NCBI GenBank assembly: GCA_038146925.1
Contig: JAYQSP010000001.1
Location: 1-64,000 of the forward strand
DNA length: 64,000 nt
From: UBA830 sp038146925
GTDB taxonomy: Bacteria > Pseudomonadota > Alphaproteobacteria > MPNO01 > UBA830
Reading direction: 5' to 3'
Shown here: in pieces, positions 9,920 through 18,161 of the stretch
Layout of the letters: each line of letters begins with the position of its first letter
How positions within the stretch are numbered: position 1 is the first letter of the stretch
Translations under genes and position numbers: made by a program
Notes under the pieces: model-generated
The model's input: only the letters and a program-made list of their open reading frames with translations
The model's database searches: none
Told to the model about the DNA's origin: nothing

Positions 9920-9938
9920 CCGTTATACCGTATTACGG
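9920..9938. promoter_or_regulatory. 19-bp near-perfect palindrome in the divergent asnB2 / GT-remnant gap
   Basis: CCGTTATAC-C-GTATTACGG: 9-bp arms, 8 of 9 matching, one-base centre. It lies about 43 bp upstream of the second asnB-like ATG (9981) and about 110 bp upstream of the divergent remnant at 9812. The size and position suit a dimeric repressor site, but no regulator can be named. The remainder of 9813-9980 shows no convincing promoter hexamers. Confidence 0.35.
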
Positions 9939-9980
9939 AACACCAAGTTCCTCGATCCCTACCTGTGGTAAACCGTTGTA

Positions 9981-11765
9981 ATGTGCGGGATAGCAGGAAT
10001 TTTCGCATATGGCGGCAATGCACCGCCGGTTGATCGAGATTGCCTTGGCCGGATGAGCGGCGCCATGGTCCAGCGCGGTCCCGACGGCGATGGGACCTGG
10101 TTTTCCGGGAACGACCGCATCGGTTTTGGCCACCGGCGATTGTCGATCATCGACCTGACGGATGCCGGCGCCCAGCCGATGCTGCTAGATGGCGGCCGGT
10201 TCACGATCACCTATAACGGTGAAATTTATAATTTCCGGGCCCTGCGCGACGAACTTGAAGCAGCGGGGCAAAAGTTCGAATCCGATTCGGATACCGAGGT
10301 TTTGCTGCATCTGTACAACCGTCACGGACCCGACATGGTGGAAAAGCTGCGCGGCATGTTCGCGCTGGCGATCTACGACCGCCACCGGGGCGGCGTATTC
10401 CTGGCCCGCGATGGTTTCGGCATCAAACCGCTGTACTACGCCGATGACGGCGCCACGTTTCGCTTTGCGTCGCAGGTGAAAGCCCTGCTGGCGGGCGGCG
10501 GCATCGATACCGCGCCGTCCGCCGCCGGGCGTTCCGGTTTCTTTGTCTGGGGCTACGTACCCGAACCCTGGACGATGTTCGAAAAAATTCGCGCCCTGCC
10601 CGCTGGGTCCACGATGTGGGTCGACACCAAGGGCACGCGGTCGCCGAAGCGTTATTTCGACGTCACGGAAGCGCTGCAGAAAGCCGCGGACGTTCCTGTG
10701 TCGTGGACGCGAGACGATCTGCGGGAAGCGCTGCTCGATACGCTGCGGCATCACCTAGTGGCGGATGTGCCGGTCGGCGCGTTCCTGTCCGCCGGGCTCG
10801 ATTCTGCGACCATAGTCGGGCTAACATCGGAAATACAGGCGGATGCGCTGCGCTCGGTCACGCTGGCATTCGATGAATTCGACGGCAGCCGTTTCGACGA
10901 AGCGGCGCTCGCTGAAAAGATAGCCCTCCACTACGACACCGCTCATCGCACACAGCGCGTCAAGGGCGCGGACTTCCGGGATGAATACACCCGGCTTTGC
11001 GCGGCAATGGACCAGCCGTCGATCGACGGCGTAAACACCTATTTCGTCAGCAAGGTTACGGCGGAAACTGGGCTGAAAGTCGCGATGTCGGGCCTGGGCG
11101 GAGACGAGCTGTTCGGCGGCTATCAGAGCTTCCGCGAAATTCCGAAGATGACCGGCGTGCTGGGCGCTCTTCCCGGCATGCGCTGCGCCGGAACCCTTTT
11201 CCGCAAACTCGCCGCACCGGCGGTCAGCGCCGTCACGTCGCCCAAATATGCCAGCCTCTTCGAGTACGGCACCACCTATCCGGACGCGTATCTGCTGCGC
11301 AGGGCGCTGTTCATGCCGTGGGAGCTGCCGAAGCTGATGGATCCCGACATGGCCAGTTCGGGGTGGGCCGAGCTGGAGGAAGGATCGTTCCGTCGCGGAC
11401 AGGTCGACCGCCTGAAAACGCCGCGGGCCAAGGTGTCGGCGCTGGAATCCACCTGGTACATGCGCAGCCAGTTGCTGCGCGATTCCGACTGGGCCGGCAT
11501 GGCGCATTCGCTAGAAATCAGGGTCCCGCTGGTTGATACGTTTTTCTTTCGCCAACTCGCGCCGATGCTGGCGTCGGATACCCCGCCAGGCAAACTCGAT
11601 ATGGCGGCCAGCCCAGCGAGGCCGCTGCCGAACGAGGTGTTAAACCGGCCTAAAACTGGCTTCGCGGTGCCGATGCGCGACTGGCTGCTGAAAGGTGATC
11701 CAACCGCCACTGAACGCGGGTTCCGCGGATGGGCCCGGAAGATCGCCGAAGATTGTTACACATGA
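9981..11765 (+). CDS. Asparagine synthase (glutamine-hydrolysing) family protein, copy 2
   Basis: Same architecture as the copy at 7396-9303 but transcribed the opposite way. Seen: MCGIAGIF with Cys2, QRGPDGDGTW, ITYNGEIYNFRALRDELE, a PP-loop written FLSAGLDSATIVG (the second glycine of SGGxDS is Ala here), and MSGLGGDELFGGYQSF. 594 residues. The C-terminus GFRGWARKIAEDCYT is family-like. Its stop codon overlaps a downstream ATG, and the GT9 pseudogene begins 4 nt later, so it was probably the first gene of an operon whose second member has decayed. The two copies are clearly divergent paralogues rather than a recent duplication. Confidence 0.87.
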   Translation: MCGIAGIFAYGGNAPPVDRDCLGRMSGAMVQRGPDGDGTWFSGNDRIGFGHRRLSIIDLTDAGAQPMLLDGGRFTITYNGEIYNFRALRDELEAAGQKFESDSDTEVLLHLYNRHGPDMVEKLRGMFALAIYDRHRGGVFLARDGFGIKPLYYADDGATFRFASQVKALLAGGGIDTAPSAAGRSGFFVWGYVPEPWTMFEKIRALPAGSTMWVDTKGTRSPKRYFDVTEALQKAADVPVSWTRDDLREALLDTLRHHLVADVPVGAFLSAGLDSATIVGLTSEIQADALRSVTLAFDEFDGSRFDEAALAEKIALHYDTAHRTQRVKGADFRDEYTRLCAAMDQPSIDGVNTYFVSKVTAETGLKVAMSGLGGDELFGGYQSFREIPKMTGVLGALPGMRCAGTLFRKLAAPAVSAVTSPKYASLFEYGTTYPDAYLLRRALFMPWELPKLMDPDMASSGWAELEEGSFRRGQVDRLKTPRAKVSALESTWYMRSQLLRDSDWAGMAHSLEIRVPLVDTFFFRQLAPMLASDTPPGKLDMAASPARPLPNEVLNRPKTGFAVPMRDWLLKGDPTATERGFRGWARKIAEDCYT

Positions 11766-11768
11766 CCG

Positions 11769-12228
11769 ATGGCCACACCCCTGACAAAGGTATTGATCCA
11801 CCGTCTCGGTAGTTTGGGTGACACGGTGATCATGGCGCCGGTGTTTCACCATCTGAACCGGATTTAGCCAGACGTCAAAACGCGTTTTAACCAAGTTGCC
11901 GGGCGCGTCGGTCGCCGTCACCTTGCAGACGGTCCTGAGCGACGAGGCCTTCGTCAGCGGCTATTTTACCTACCCGATAGGCACGCAGAGCCTGTCCGCG
12001 CTGCGGTCGGTAGCCCGCTATATCCGCCGCTGGGGCAGATACGTCGCGATCTACGCCAACGAAACCAGGCCCATACCGGCGACGATACACGACGGAGCGT
12101 TTCTGAGACTGTGCGGCGCAGGGCGGGTGATCGGTCTGCCGATATTGGGAAGCTTATCTAACCTTACCTGCCGCGAAGCGTCGAATTTTTCTCAGCTGGA
12201 CGGGACCGTGAAATGGCAACCAACGTGA
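11769..12228 (+). pseudogene. Decayed glycosyltransferase family 9 (heptosyltransferase-like) gene
   Basis: The ATG at 11769 opens with KVLIHRLGSLGDTVIMAPVF, the classic GT9 N-terminus, then meets an in-frame TAG at 11865-11867. Similarity resumes in another frame from about 11896 (TLQTVLSDEAFVSGYFTYP, then GTQSLSALRSVARYIRRWG and FLRLCGAGRVIGLPI) and fades near 12145; the second frame ends at 12228. The C-terminal nucleotide-sugar-binding half is absent. Nonsense mutation, frameshift and truncation together make this a true pseudogene rather than one sequencing error. It would have transferred a heptose-like sugar. Confidence 0.8.
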
Positions 12229-12261
12229 ATAAAACCACTCACCGCGCCCTCCCTCCTCCGT

Positions 12262-13209
12262 TCACTCGGACAGAAGTTTGTCGAAATAGGCGATCGTTCG
12301 TTCGAGCCCCTGATCCAACGCAATGGTCGGTTCCCAGTCCAGCTTCTCCTTCGCCAGCGAAATATCGGGGCGACGACGGGCAGGATCGTCGTTGGGCAGC
12401 GGAAGGTTAACGATTTTGCTGTCGTTGCCGATCGCGGCAATGACCTTTTCCGCAAGCTCGAGAATTGTGAACTCGCCCGGATTGCCGATATTTACGGGGC
12501 CGGTGAAATCGTCATCTGTGCCCATGATGCGCACGAAGGCCTCGACCAGGTCGTCCACATAACAGAATGAACGCGTCTGCGAGCCGTCGCCATAGATCGT
12601 GATGTCTTCGCCGCGCAGCGCCTGCACGATGAAATTCGACACGACGCGCCCGTCGTTCGGGTGCATGCGGGGGCCGTAGGTGTTGAATATGCGCGCGACT
12701 TTGATCCGCAGTCCATGCTGCCGCCAATAGTCGAAAAACAGGGTTTCGGCGCAGCGCTTGCCTTCGTCGTAACAGGCCCGCCGCCCGATCGGATTGGTGT
12801 TGCCCCAATAGGACTCATGCTGCGGGTGGACTCCGGGATCTCCGTAGACTTCGCTGGTGGACGCCTGAAAGATCTTGGCTCGCAGGCGCTTCGCAAGGCC
12901 AAGCAGATTTATCGCCCCGTGCACGCTTGTCTTGGTCGTCTGGACGGGATCATGCTGATAGTGCACGGGCGATGCCGGGCAGGCGAGATTGTAGATTTCG
13001 TCGACTTCTACATAGAGCGGGAAGGTCACGTCGTGGCGCATGACCTCAAATCGTGGGTTACCCATCAGATGGGCGATATTGTCTTTGACGCCGGTGAAGT
13101 AGTTATCCAAGCACAACACGTCATGGCCGTCATTCAACAGCCGTTCGCACAGATGCGAGCCGATGAAACCGGCGCCGCCTGTTATCAGGATTTTCTTGGG
13201 AACCGACAT
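12262..13209 (-). CDS. UDP-glucuronate decarboxylase (UDP-xylose synthase), SDR family
   Basis: Converts UDP-glucuronate to UDP-xylose using bound NAD. Seen: GGAGFIGSHLCERLL at the N-terminus, DNYFTGVKDNI, YNLACPASPVHYQ, the catalytic STSEVYGDP and YDEGKRCAETL (YxxxK), and TYGPRMHPNDGRVVSNFI, which together are characteristic of Uxs1-type enzymes. ATG 13209 is chosen; the longer reading begins with TTG at 13224. It implies that xylose (or a derived sugar) was part of the polysaccharide, and pairs functionally with a UDP-glucose dehydrogenase such as the one at 1164-2431. It is convergent with the GT9 pseudogene. Confidence 0.88.
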   Translation of the reverse strand: MSVPKKILITGGAGFIGSHLCERLLNDGHDVLCLDNYFTGVKDNIAHLMGNPRFEVMRHDVTFPLYVEVDEIYNLACPASPVHYQHDPVQTTKTSVHGAINLLGLAKRLRAKIFQASTSEVYGDPGVHPQHESYWGNTNPIGRRACYDEGKRCAETLFFDYWRQHGLRIKVARIFNTYGPRMHPNDGRVVSNFIVQALRGEDITIYGDGSQTRSFCYVDDLVEAFVRIMGTDDDFTGPVNIGNPGEFTILELAEKVIAAIGNDSKIVNLPLPNDDPARRRPDISLAKEKLDWEPTIALDQGLERTIAYFDKLLSE

Positions 13210-13356
13210 GGGTTGCTCACTCAAACTGTTCTACTTCACGCGCGACGCGCGGGGCGAAGCTATCACCGAACCGGATTCCAAAAAACCCTGGTCAGGGTGC
13301 CGCATATCCATCGGGCAGACCGTCTTTCTTCCGGATCAGACCTGAGAGCCGCAGCA

Positions 13357-13575
13357 TCATGTTGTGAAGGGCGATGCGGGTTCGGTGCACAAAACCAGTT
13401 CCCGCTCGAGTACGCGCAGCGACGACGGTTCGGTACTGAAAAACAGGGAATAATCCGTGACCAGGCGGTTGAACGGAACTGCCGCGACTCCCCGCGGTTT
13501 TCGAATCAGGTCTTCGAGCATTTCGGTCATCGCGAGGGGTGGATTTCGAACGTATTTCGGATCGACCGACGTCAT
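13357..13575 (-). CDS. Small protein of unknown function (72 aa), coupled to the HprK-like gene
   Basis: Starts MTSVDPKYVRNPPLAMTEM at 13575; the ATG overlaps the TGA of the upstream gene, an arrangement repeated along this strand, which argues that it is translated. The reading frame extends upstream inside the neighbour, so the coupled ATG is the only sensible start. No family is recognised. A KYVRNP-type opening is reminiscent of PqqD-like peptide chaperones that sit beside HprK-related kinases, but the rest does not support that, so it may be a degenerate or truncated version. 13225-13356, between this gene and the decarboxylase, holds nothing I can name. Confidence 0.45.
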   Translation of the reverse strand: MTSVDPKYVRNPPLAMTEMLEDLIRKPRGVAAVPFNRLVTDYSLFFSTEPSSLRVLERELVLCTEPASPFTT

Positions 13576-14474
13576 GTCGCGGGCTTCGCGGTGCGGAATT
13601 CGCGCGACAGAAGCCCCGCCGCTTCGCGGCTGCTCGAAAATCGCAAATGGTAGGATCGGGTGCCGGCCGCGAGTTGCGTCAGCCCGGCCAGCAGGTCGCC
13701 GGAACCGATATGCGGCGCGAAAGCCGTCGACACCATGTTCCTGACGAGATCGGACCAGGTTGCGGGTTCGAGCACAGCGTCGCCGGCGTCGCTGCGGTCG
13801 AGAAAAACCAGCGCACGGATCGGGGCGGTTTCGCCGAAATCGCCGGCCTCGCCCTCCCACAATTTCAGATACGCTATCTCATCGCTTTGCATCGACGAGT
13901 AGCCTTCGACGAATTCCCGGAACGCGTCGCCGCAATCCTCCGGCAAAGGCAGGCGGACTTTTGGCATCAGCCCCAGACAGGTGCCCACCGCGTCGGGCCC
14001 CAGCGTGACGGCGATCTGGTCGTCGCCGAAAAACTGGTGCCCCAGAACCGCCATATGAAGCGCAACGCTGGATTTTCCCGCGAACGAATCACCGATCACG
14101 ATCACCAGCCCGTCGTCGATTTTCGCTGCGCCGGCGTGCAGGCAGATGGACCGGGGATCCCGCGCGACAAAGACGCTGATCAGTCCGCCGGCAAGGCCGT
14201 TGGCCGCATCGTACGGGTTGTCAAAGGAAAAATCGGCACCGCCGGGGCCGGTACTGATCACCCGGAAAGTACCGTCGGTATTTTCCTCGACGCGAATATC
14301 AGGTTCCCCGTCCATGGAAGAACCGGCCCACTTGATATCCCAGCCCGCGAGAAAATACGGCAGGTAGGGCAGCACAGCCTCGGCGTTTTTTACCGTAACG
14401 GGCGCGTCAGCCGGCCCGATGCGCCAGAAGTCGGGCGCTTGGGTTGCGGCTTCGCCGGCGGGTTCAGAGCTCAT
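13572..14474 (-). CDS. HPr kinase-like P-loop protein
   Basis: 300 residues. A Walker A of HprK style, GDSFAGKSSVALHM, lies at about residues 128-141, followed by GHQFFGDDQIAV, where HprK proteins carry an acidic metal site. Upstream is LHAGAAKIDDGLVIVIGD, as in HprK-related kinases. The N-terminal 100 residues do not look like the canonical HprK N-domain, and no HPr/PTS gene is nearby, so the substrate is unknown; HprK-related proteins in alphaproteobacteria are often linked to polysaccharide or peptide-modification loci. The start at 14474 overlaps the end of regA by 11 bp, and its stop overlaps the next small gene, so it is probably co-expressed with the redox regulators. Confidence 0.7.
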   Translation of the reverse strand: MSSEPAGEAATQAPDFWRIGPADAPVTVKNAEAVLPYLPYFLAGWDIKWAGSSMDGEPDIRVEENTDGTFRVISTGPGGADFSFDNPYDAANGLAGGLISVFVARDPRSICLHAGAAKIDDGLVIVIGDSFAGKSSVALHMAVLGHQFFGDDQIAVTLGPDAVGTCLGLMPKVRLPLPEDCGDAFREFVEGYSSMQSDEIAYLKLWEGEAGDFGETAPIRALVFLDRSDAGDAVLEPATWSDLVRNMVSTAFAPHIGSGDLLAGLTQLAAGTRSYHLRFSSSREAAGLLSREFRTAKPAT

Positions 14475-15030
14475 CGGGCGGGGCTTCGCGTGGGGCGCGC
14501 TTGGAAAGTATGCGCTGCAGGGTACGCCGGTGCATGTTCAGCCGGCGCGCGGTTTCGGAAACGTTGCGGTCGCATTGTTCGTAAACCCGCTGGATATGCT
14601 CCCAGCGGACCCGGTCCGCCGACATCGGGTTTTCGGGCGGCGGCGGCAGGCCGTCGCCACTGGACAACAGAGCCGCTTCGACCGCGTCGGCATCGGCGGG
14701 CTTGGCGAGATAATCCAGCGCCCCCGCCTTCACCGCCGCGACGGCCGTTGCGATGTTTCCATATCCTGTCAGCATGACGATCCGGGATTCGGGGCGTCCT
14801 TCCTGAATGGCAGATACGATATCGAGGCCGCTTCCGTCCGCCAGCCGCAGATCGAGCACGGCGAACGCCGGCGGCGTCGCCTTCGCGGCAGCGACCCCGT
14901 CTCGTACCGACCCGGCGGTCACGACATCGAACCCCCGTGTTTCCATCGCCCGGGCCAGCCGTCCGAGAAAGGGTTCGTCGTCGTCGACAATCAACAGTGT
15001 TCGGTCTTCGAACTGTTCCAGTGCGTGCAT
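14464..15030 (-). CDS. regA: Redox response regulator of the RegA/PrrA/ActR family
   Basis: 188-residue DNA-binding regulator, partner of the upstream kinase. Seen: receiver domain LLIVDDDEPFLGRLARAM with acidic pocket at the N-terminus, phospho-acceptor Asp60 in VLDLRLADGSG, conserved Thr/Lys positions MLTGYG and YLAKPAD, then a proline-rich linker and a Fis-type helix-turn-helix RNVSETARRLNMHRRTLQR. Length and the short C-terminal HTH are typical of RegA. The start is the ATG at 15030, 4 nt after the regB stop. The family controls respiration, carbon and nitrogen fixation and photosynthesis genes by redox state; targets here are unknown. Confidence 0.9.
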   Translation of the reverse strand: MHALEQFEDRTLLIVDDDEPFLGRLARAMETRGFDVVTAGSVRDGVAAAKATPPAFAVLDLRLADGSGLDIVSAIQEGRPESRIVMLTGYGNIATAVAAVKAGALDYLAKPADADAVEAALLSSGDGLPPPPENPMSADRVRWEHIQRVYEQCDRNVSETARRLNMHRRTLQRILSKRAPREAPPDEL

Positions 15031-15034
15031 TTTT

Positions 15035-16393
15035 TTAACCTGCGGACTCCGTATCCTGAATCTCGAGTGTGTCACGGCGCCAGACGATATCAACAACCGC
15101 GCCGCCCTCCGGGTCGTTCCGGAAAGCGATACCGCCCCCCGACCGTTGCAGCAAGGTCCGGGCAATGAATATGCCCAGCCCCATATGGCCGGTGGAGCGT
15201 CCGCGAGAGGATATATAGGGCTCTCCAAGCCGTTCGAGGAGCCCCGCCGCGAAACCGGGGCCGTCATCGCGAATCCGGACGCGGATATATTCCCGGTCCC
15301 ACTGCGTATCTATCTCGACCCGGTCGCGGGCGAACTGGGCTGCGTTCTGAATGATCGTACCCAGGCCATGGATGATTTCGGGGCTACGCGCGACCACGGG
15401 TTCCGCCGCCGGCTCGTCGTCGGGCCCTCCCCGGGCAGTCATGTCGAAATCGACGTTCTCGGCCTCATGACGTTCCGCCGCAGCCTGTACGAGGGCGTGC
15501 ACAGGCAGGGATACAAACGGCGAGGCGCTGTCATTGCCGTCGTCCGACCTTTGGGACAGCTCGGCCAGAATATCCCTGCACCGGGCAGTCTCGCTGATCA
15601 GCAGTTGCACATCTTCGTAAATGGGGCTGTCGGGGGTGAGTTCGCGCGCAATTTCGCCGGAAGCGACCGCAATCGTTCCCAGAGGGCTGCCCAATTCGTG
15701 CGCGGCAGCCGCTGCCAGCCCGCCAAGGGCGGCAAGCTGCTGTTCCCGGGCCAGCGCCAACTGGCTGGCGGTAAGCGCGTTGGACATCCGGCGCGCTTCT
15801 TCCGCCACCCTCCAGGTATACGTGGCGAAAAAAACGATGCCGATCGCAAGCGCAATCCAGATGCCGAGTACGTACACCTGCGGCACGGAAAACCCCCCGA
15901 CCGCCCATGGCAGCGGAAAATGCCAGATCGCCAGGATGGTAATACTGGCGATCGACAAAACGCATAGCGCGATCGTGCTTCGGATCGTAAGGATGGTCGC
16001 GGATACCGCTACCGGCGCAAGCAGCAGGAACGAAAACGGATTCTCCAGCCCTCCCGTCAGATACAGGAGCGCCGCCAGTTGCAGGATGTCGAAGGCCAGA
16101 AAAGCGGCCGCGCTTCGCTCGCCCAGCCGCACCGGCGCGGGATGCCCGGTCAGAACGATCAGATTGAGAAACAGCGACGCGGCCACGACGGCCAACGCCG
16201 GCCCCAACGGCACCGGAAACCCGAAGCCGTAATGCACGACCAGCAGAGCGAGAACCTGGCCCGCGATCGCCACCCATCGGATCAGCGTAAGGGTGCGCAG
16301 CCGCACCGGATCGTTTACCGCCGGGGCGTAGGTGTAGTCCGATATAGGCAGTTGCGCCATCTCGGTAGCGGGCGCGATGCCGGGCGACGCCAT
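15035..16393 (-). CDS. regB: Redox-sensing membrane histidine kinase of the RegB/PrrB/ActS family
   Basis: About 452 residues, inner membrane. Six hydrophobic segments fill residues 35-195. The quinone-site heptapeptide GGLENPF is at 114-120 in the membrane part. The dimerisation/phospho-acceptor box AAAAHELGSPLG puts the His at 232, and exactly 40 residues later is Cys272 in TARCRDILAEL, the position of the redox-active cysteine of Rhodobacter RegB (His225/Cys265). ATPase motifs: IIQNAAQFA (N-box, modified), RDDGPGF and GHMGLGIFIA. The ATG at 16393 has GAGGA five bases upstream and is preferred to GTG 16405. Cotranscribed with regA. Confidence 0.92.
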   Translation of the reverse strand: MASPGIAPATEMAQLPISDYTYAPAVNDPVRLRTLTLIRWVAIAGQVLALLVVHYGFGFPVPLGPALAVVAASLFLNLIVLTGHPAPVRLGERSAAAFLAFDILQLAALLYLTGGLENPFSFLLLAPVAVSATILTIRSTIALCVLSIASITILAIWHFPLPWAVGGFSVPQVYVLGIWIALAIGIVFFATYTWRVAEEARRMSNALTASQLALAREQQLAALGGLAAAAAHELGSPLGTIAVASGEIARELTPDSPIYEDVQLLISETARCRDILAELSQRSDDGNDSASPFVSLPVHALVQAAAERHEAENVDFDMTARGGPDDEPAAEPVVARSPEIIHGLGTIIQNAAQFARDRVEIDTQWDREYIRVRIRDDGPGFAAGLLERLGEPYISSRGRSTGHMGLGIFIARTLLQRSGGGIAFRNDPEGGAVVDIVWRRDTLEIQDTESAG

Positions 16394-16523
16394 GACATTC
16401 CTCACAGTCTTTACATGCCACGTCTATCGCGATGATCCGCCGGAGTGAAGCGCGGAATTCAGCTGCGCGAATTTCTTACAATCGGGCTGGTCCTCCCGCG
16501 GCGGGCAATTCATATTCCGGTCC

Positions 16524-17288
16524 ATGACGGATACGGCAATCAGAGTCGAAAAACTCGGCAAACGCTTTGGCGAAATCGTGGCGGTGAACGAACTGAGTTT
16601 CGATGTCCGGCAAGGCGAAATCTGCGCATTGCTAGGCGGCAACGGCGCCGGCAAGACAACCACGATATCGATGCTGCTGGGCCTATTGATCCCGAGCTCG
16701 GGCGAGATCGACATCCTGGGCGTCGACATGTTGCGCGACCGCTATCGCGTGCTGTCCCGGATCAATTTCTCGTCGCCTTATGTCGATCTTCCAAAACGTC
16801 TGACGTCCCGGGAGAACCTGATGGTGTATTCAAAACTGTACGGCATCCGAGATCCGAAGCGCAGGGTCGCCGGGCTGGCAAAGGACCTGGATATCGACCG
16901 TTTTCTTGACCGCCCGTTCGGAGAGTTGTCGTCGGGTCAGAAGACGCGTGTTTCGCTGGCGAAATCCCTGCTGAACGAACCCGATCTGCTGCTCCTGGAC
17001 GAGCCGACTGCGTCGCTCGACCCCGACACCGCCGACTGGGTCCGAACCTATCTGAAGAGTTTTCAGGAGGACCGGGGCGCAACGATTTTGCTGGCGTCGC
17101 ACAACATGGCCGAGGTCGAACGTCTGTGCGACGACGTGGTGATGATGAAGGATGGCTCGATCGTCGACCGCGCCAGCCCCGGAAAGCTGCTGACCAAATA
17201 CGGCCGCGGCAATCTCGAAGACGTGTTTCTCGATATTGCCCGGGGCCGCAGCGGCGGCGCGACGACCGGGGCGGAGGAAAACGCGTGA
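16524..17288 (+). CDS. ABC transporter ATP-binding protein
   Basis: 254 residues. Walker A GGNGAGKTTTISML at about 40-53, Q-loop region NFSSPYVDLPKRLT, signature LSSGQKTRVSLAKSLL, Walker B LLLLDEPTASLDPD, and H-loop ASHNMAEVERL. It resembles ATPases of ABC-2 exporters. It is divergent from regB across a 118-bp gap (16406-16523) in which I see no clear promoter or RegA-type site. Translationally coupled to the permease by a GTGA overlap. The exported substrate is unknown; ABC-2 systems move polysaccharides, lipids or drugs. Confidence 0.88.
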   Translation: MTDTAIRVEKLGKRFGEIVAVNELSFDVRQGEICALLGGNGAGKTTTISMLLGLLIPSSGEIDILGVDMLRDRYRVLSRINFSSPYVDLPKRLTSRENLMVYSKLYGIRDPKRRVAGLAKDLDIDRFLDRPFGELSSGQKTRVSLAKSLLNEPDLLLLDEPTASLDPDTADWVRTYLKSFQEDRGATILLASHNMAEVERLCDDVVMMKDGSIVDRASPGKLLTKYGRGNLEDVFLDIARGRSGGATTGAEENA

Positions 17289-18103
17289 CCGCCGCCGACC
17301 GTCCTTCGTATTTTTCGGTCCGTCGCGTCAGCGCGATGGTGTTGCGCTACTTCTATTTGCTGCGCGGATCGATCCCCCGGATCGTCGAACTGGCGTATTG
17401 GCCTACCATGCAAATGCTGATCTGGGGATTCATGTCGCAGTTCCTCTACGAACACTCGGAATGGTTCGTGCGCGCCGGCGGCATCCTGATTGCCTCAGTA
17501 CTTTTGTGGGACGTCATGTTCCGGTCGAATATCGGCGTATCGATCTCGTTCCTGGAAGAAATGTGGTCGCGCAATCTGGGCCAGCTTTTCGCCAGCCCGC
17601 TGCGCCCGTACGAGTGGGCGATGTCCCTGCTGGCAATCAGTGCGATCCGCACGCTGATTGGTATCGTCCCGGCAGCCTTGCTGGCAATACCGTTGTATCA
17701 CTATTCGATTTTCGAAATGGGTCTGCCGCTGATTGCGTTTTTCGTGAACTTGCTGATCTTCGGCGCGGCGGTGGGGCTGGCCGTGTCGGGGCTGGTGTTG
17801 CGCTGCGGCCTGGGCGCGGAGAGCCTTGCCTGGGCCGTCATTTTTGCCGTCGCCCCGCTGAGCGGAATCTACTATCCGATCTCGACCCTGCCGGACTGGC
17901 TGCAGCCGGTCGCCTATGCCCTGCCGTCATCGCACGTCTTCGAAGGCATGCGGGCCGCTGCCATGGATGGCGTCTTTCTGATGGACAGGTTCGTTTGGTC
18001 TGTGGGTCTGAACGTAGTCTATTTGCTGCTTGGGCTGGGCGCGTTTCTGCTCGCCTTCCGTATCGCCCGTCATCGCGGCCAATTGTTGCAGATGGGCGAA
18101 TAG
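17285..18103 (+). CDS. ABC-2 type transporter permease
   Basis: About 272 residues from the GTG at 17285, which overlaps the ATPase stop. Six hydrophobic helices are visible (for example IVELAYWPTMQMLIWGF, IASVLLWDVMF, LPLIAFFVNLLIFGAAVG, LAWAVIFAVAPLSGIYYP, LNVVYLLLGLGAFLLAF). The YPISTLPDWLQPVAYALPSS loop before the last helices is typical of ABC-2 permeases. A longer in-frame reading starts inside the ATPase gene and is not plausible. It forms an exporter with the preceding protein; no substrate-binding or outer-membrane partner is encoded nearby. Confidence 0.85.
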   Translation: MTAADRPSYFSVRRVSAMVLRYFYLLRGSIPRIVELAYWPTMQMLIWGFMSQFLYEHSEWFVRAGGILIASVLLWDVMFRSNIGVSISFLEEMWSRNLGQLFASPLRPYEWAMSLLAISAIRTLIGIVPAALLAIPLYHYSIFEMGLPLIAFFVNLLIFGAAVGLAVSGLVLRCGLGAESLAWAVIFAVAPLSGIYYPISTLPDWLQPVAYALPSSHVFEGMRAAAMDGVFLMDRFVWSVGLNVVYLLLGLGAFLLAFRIARHRGQLLQMGE

Positions 18104-18161
18104 CCACTGGAACATGATCCGCTTGAGCGGAATTGCGCCGGGGATTCGTCCGCTTCGCGCC

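Noticed and set aside
13572..14474. Canonical HPr kinase/phosphorylase HprK
   Set aside because: The Walker A and acidic loop match, but the N-domain differs and no PTS genes are nearby, so only HprK-like is claimed.
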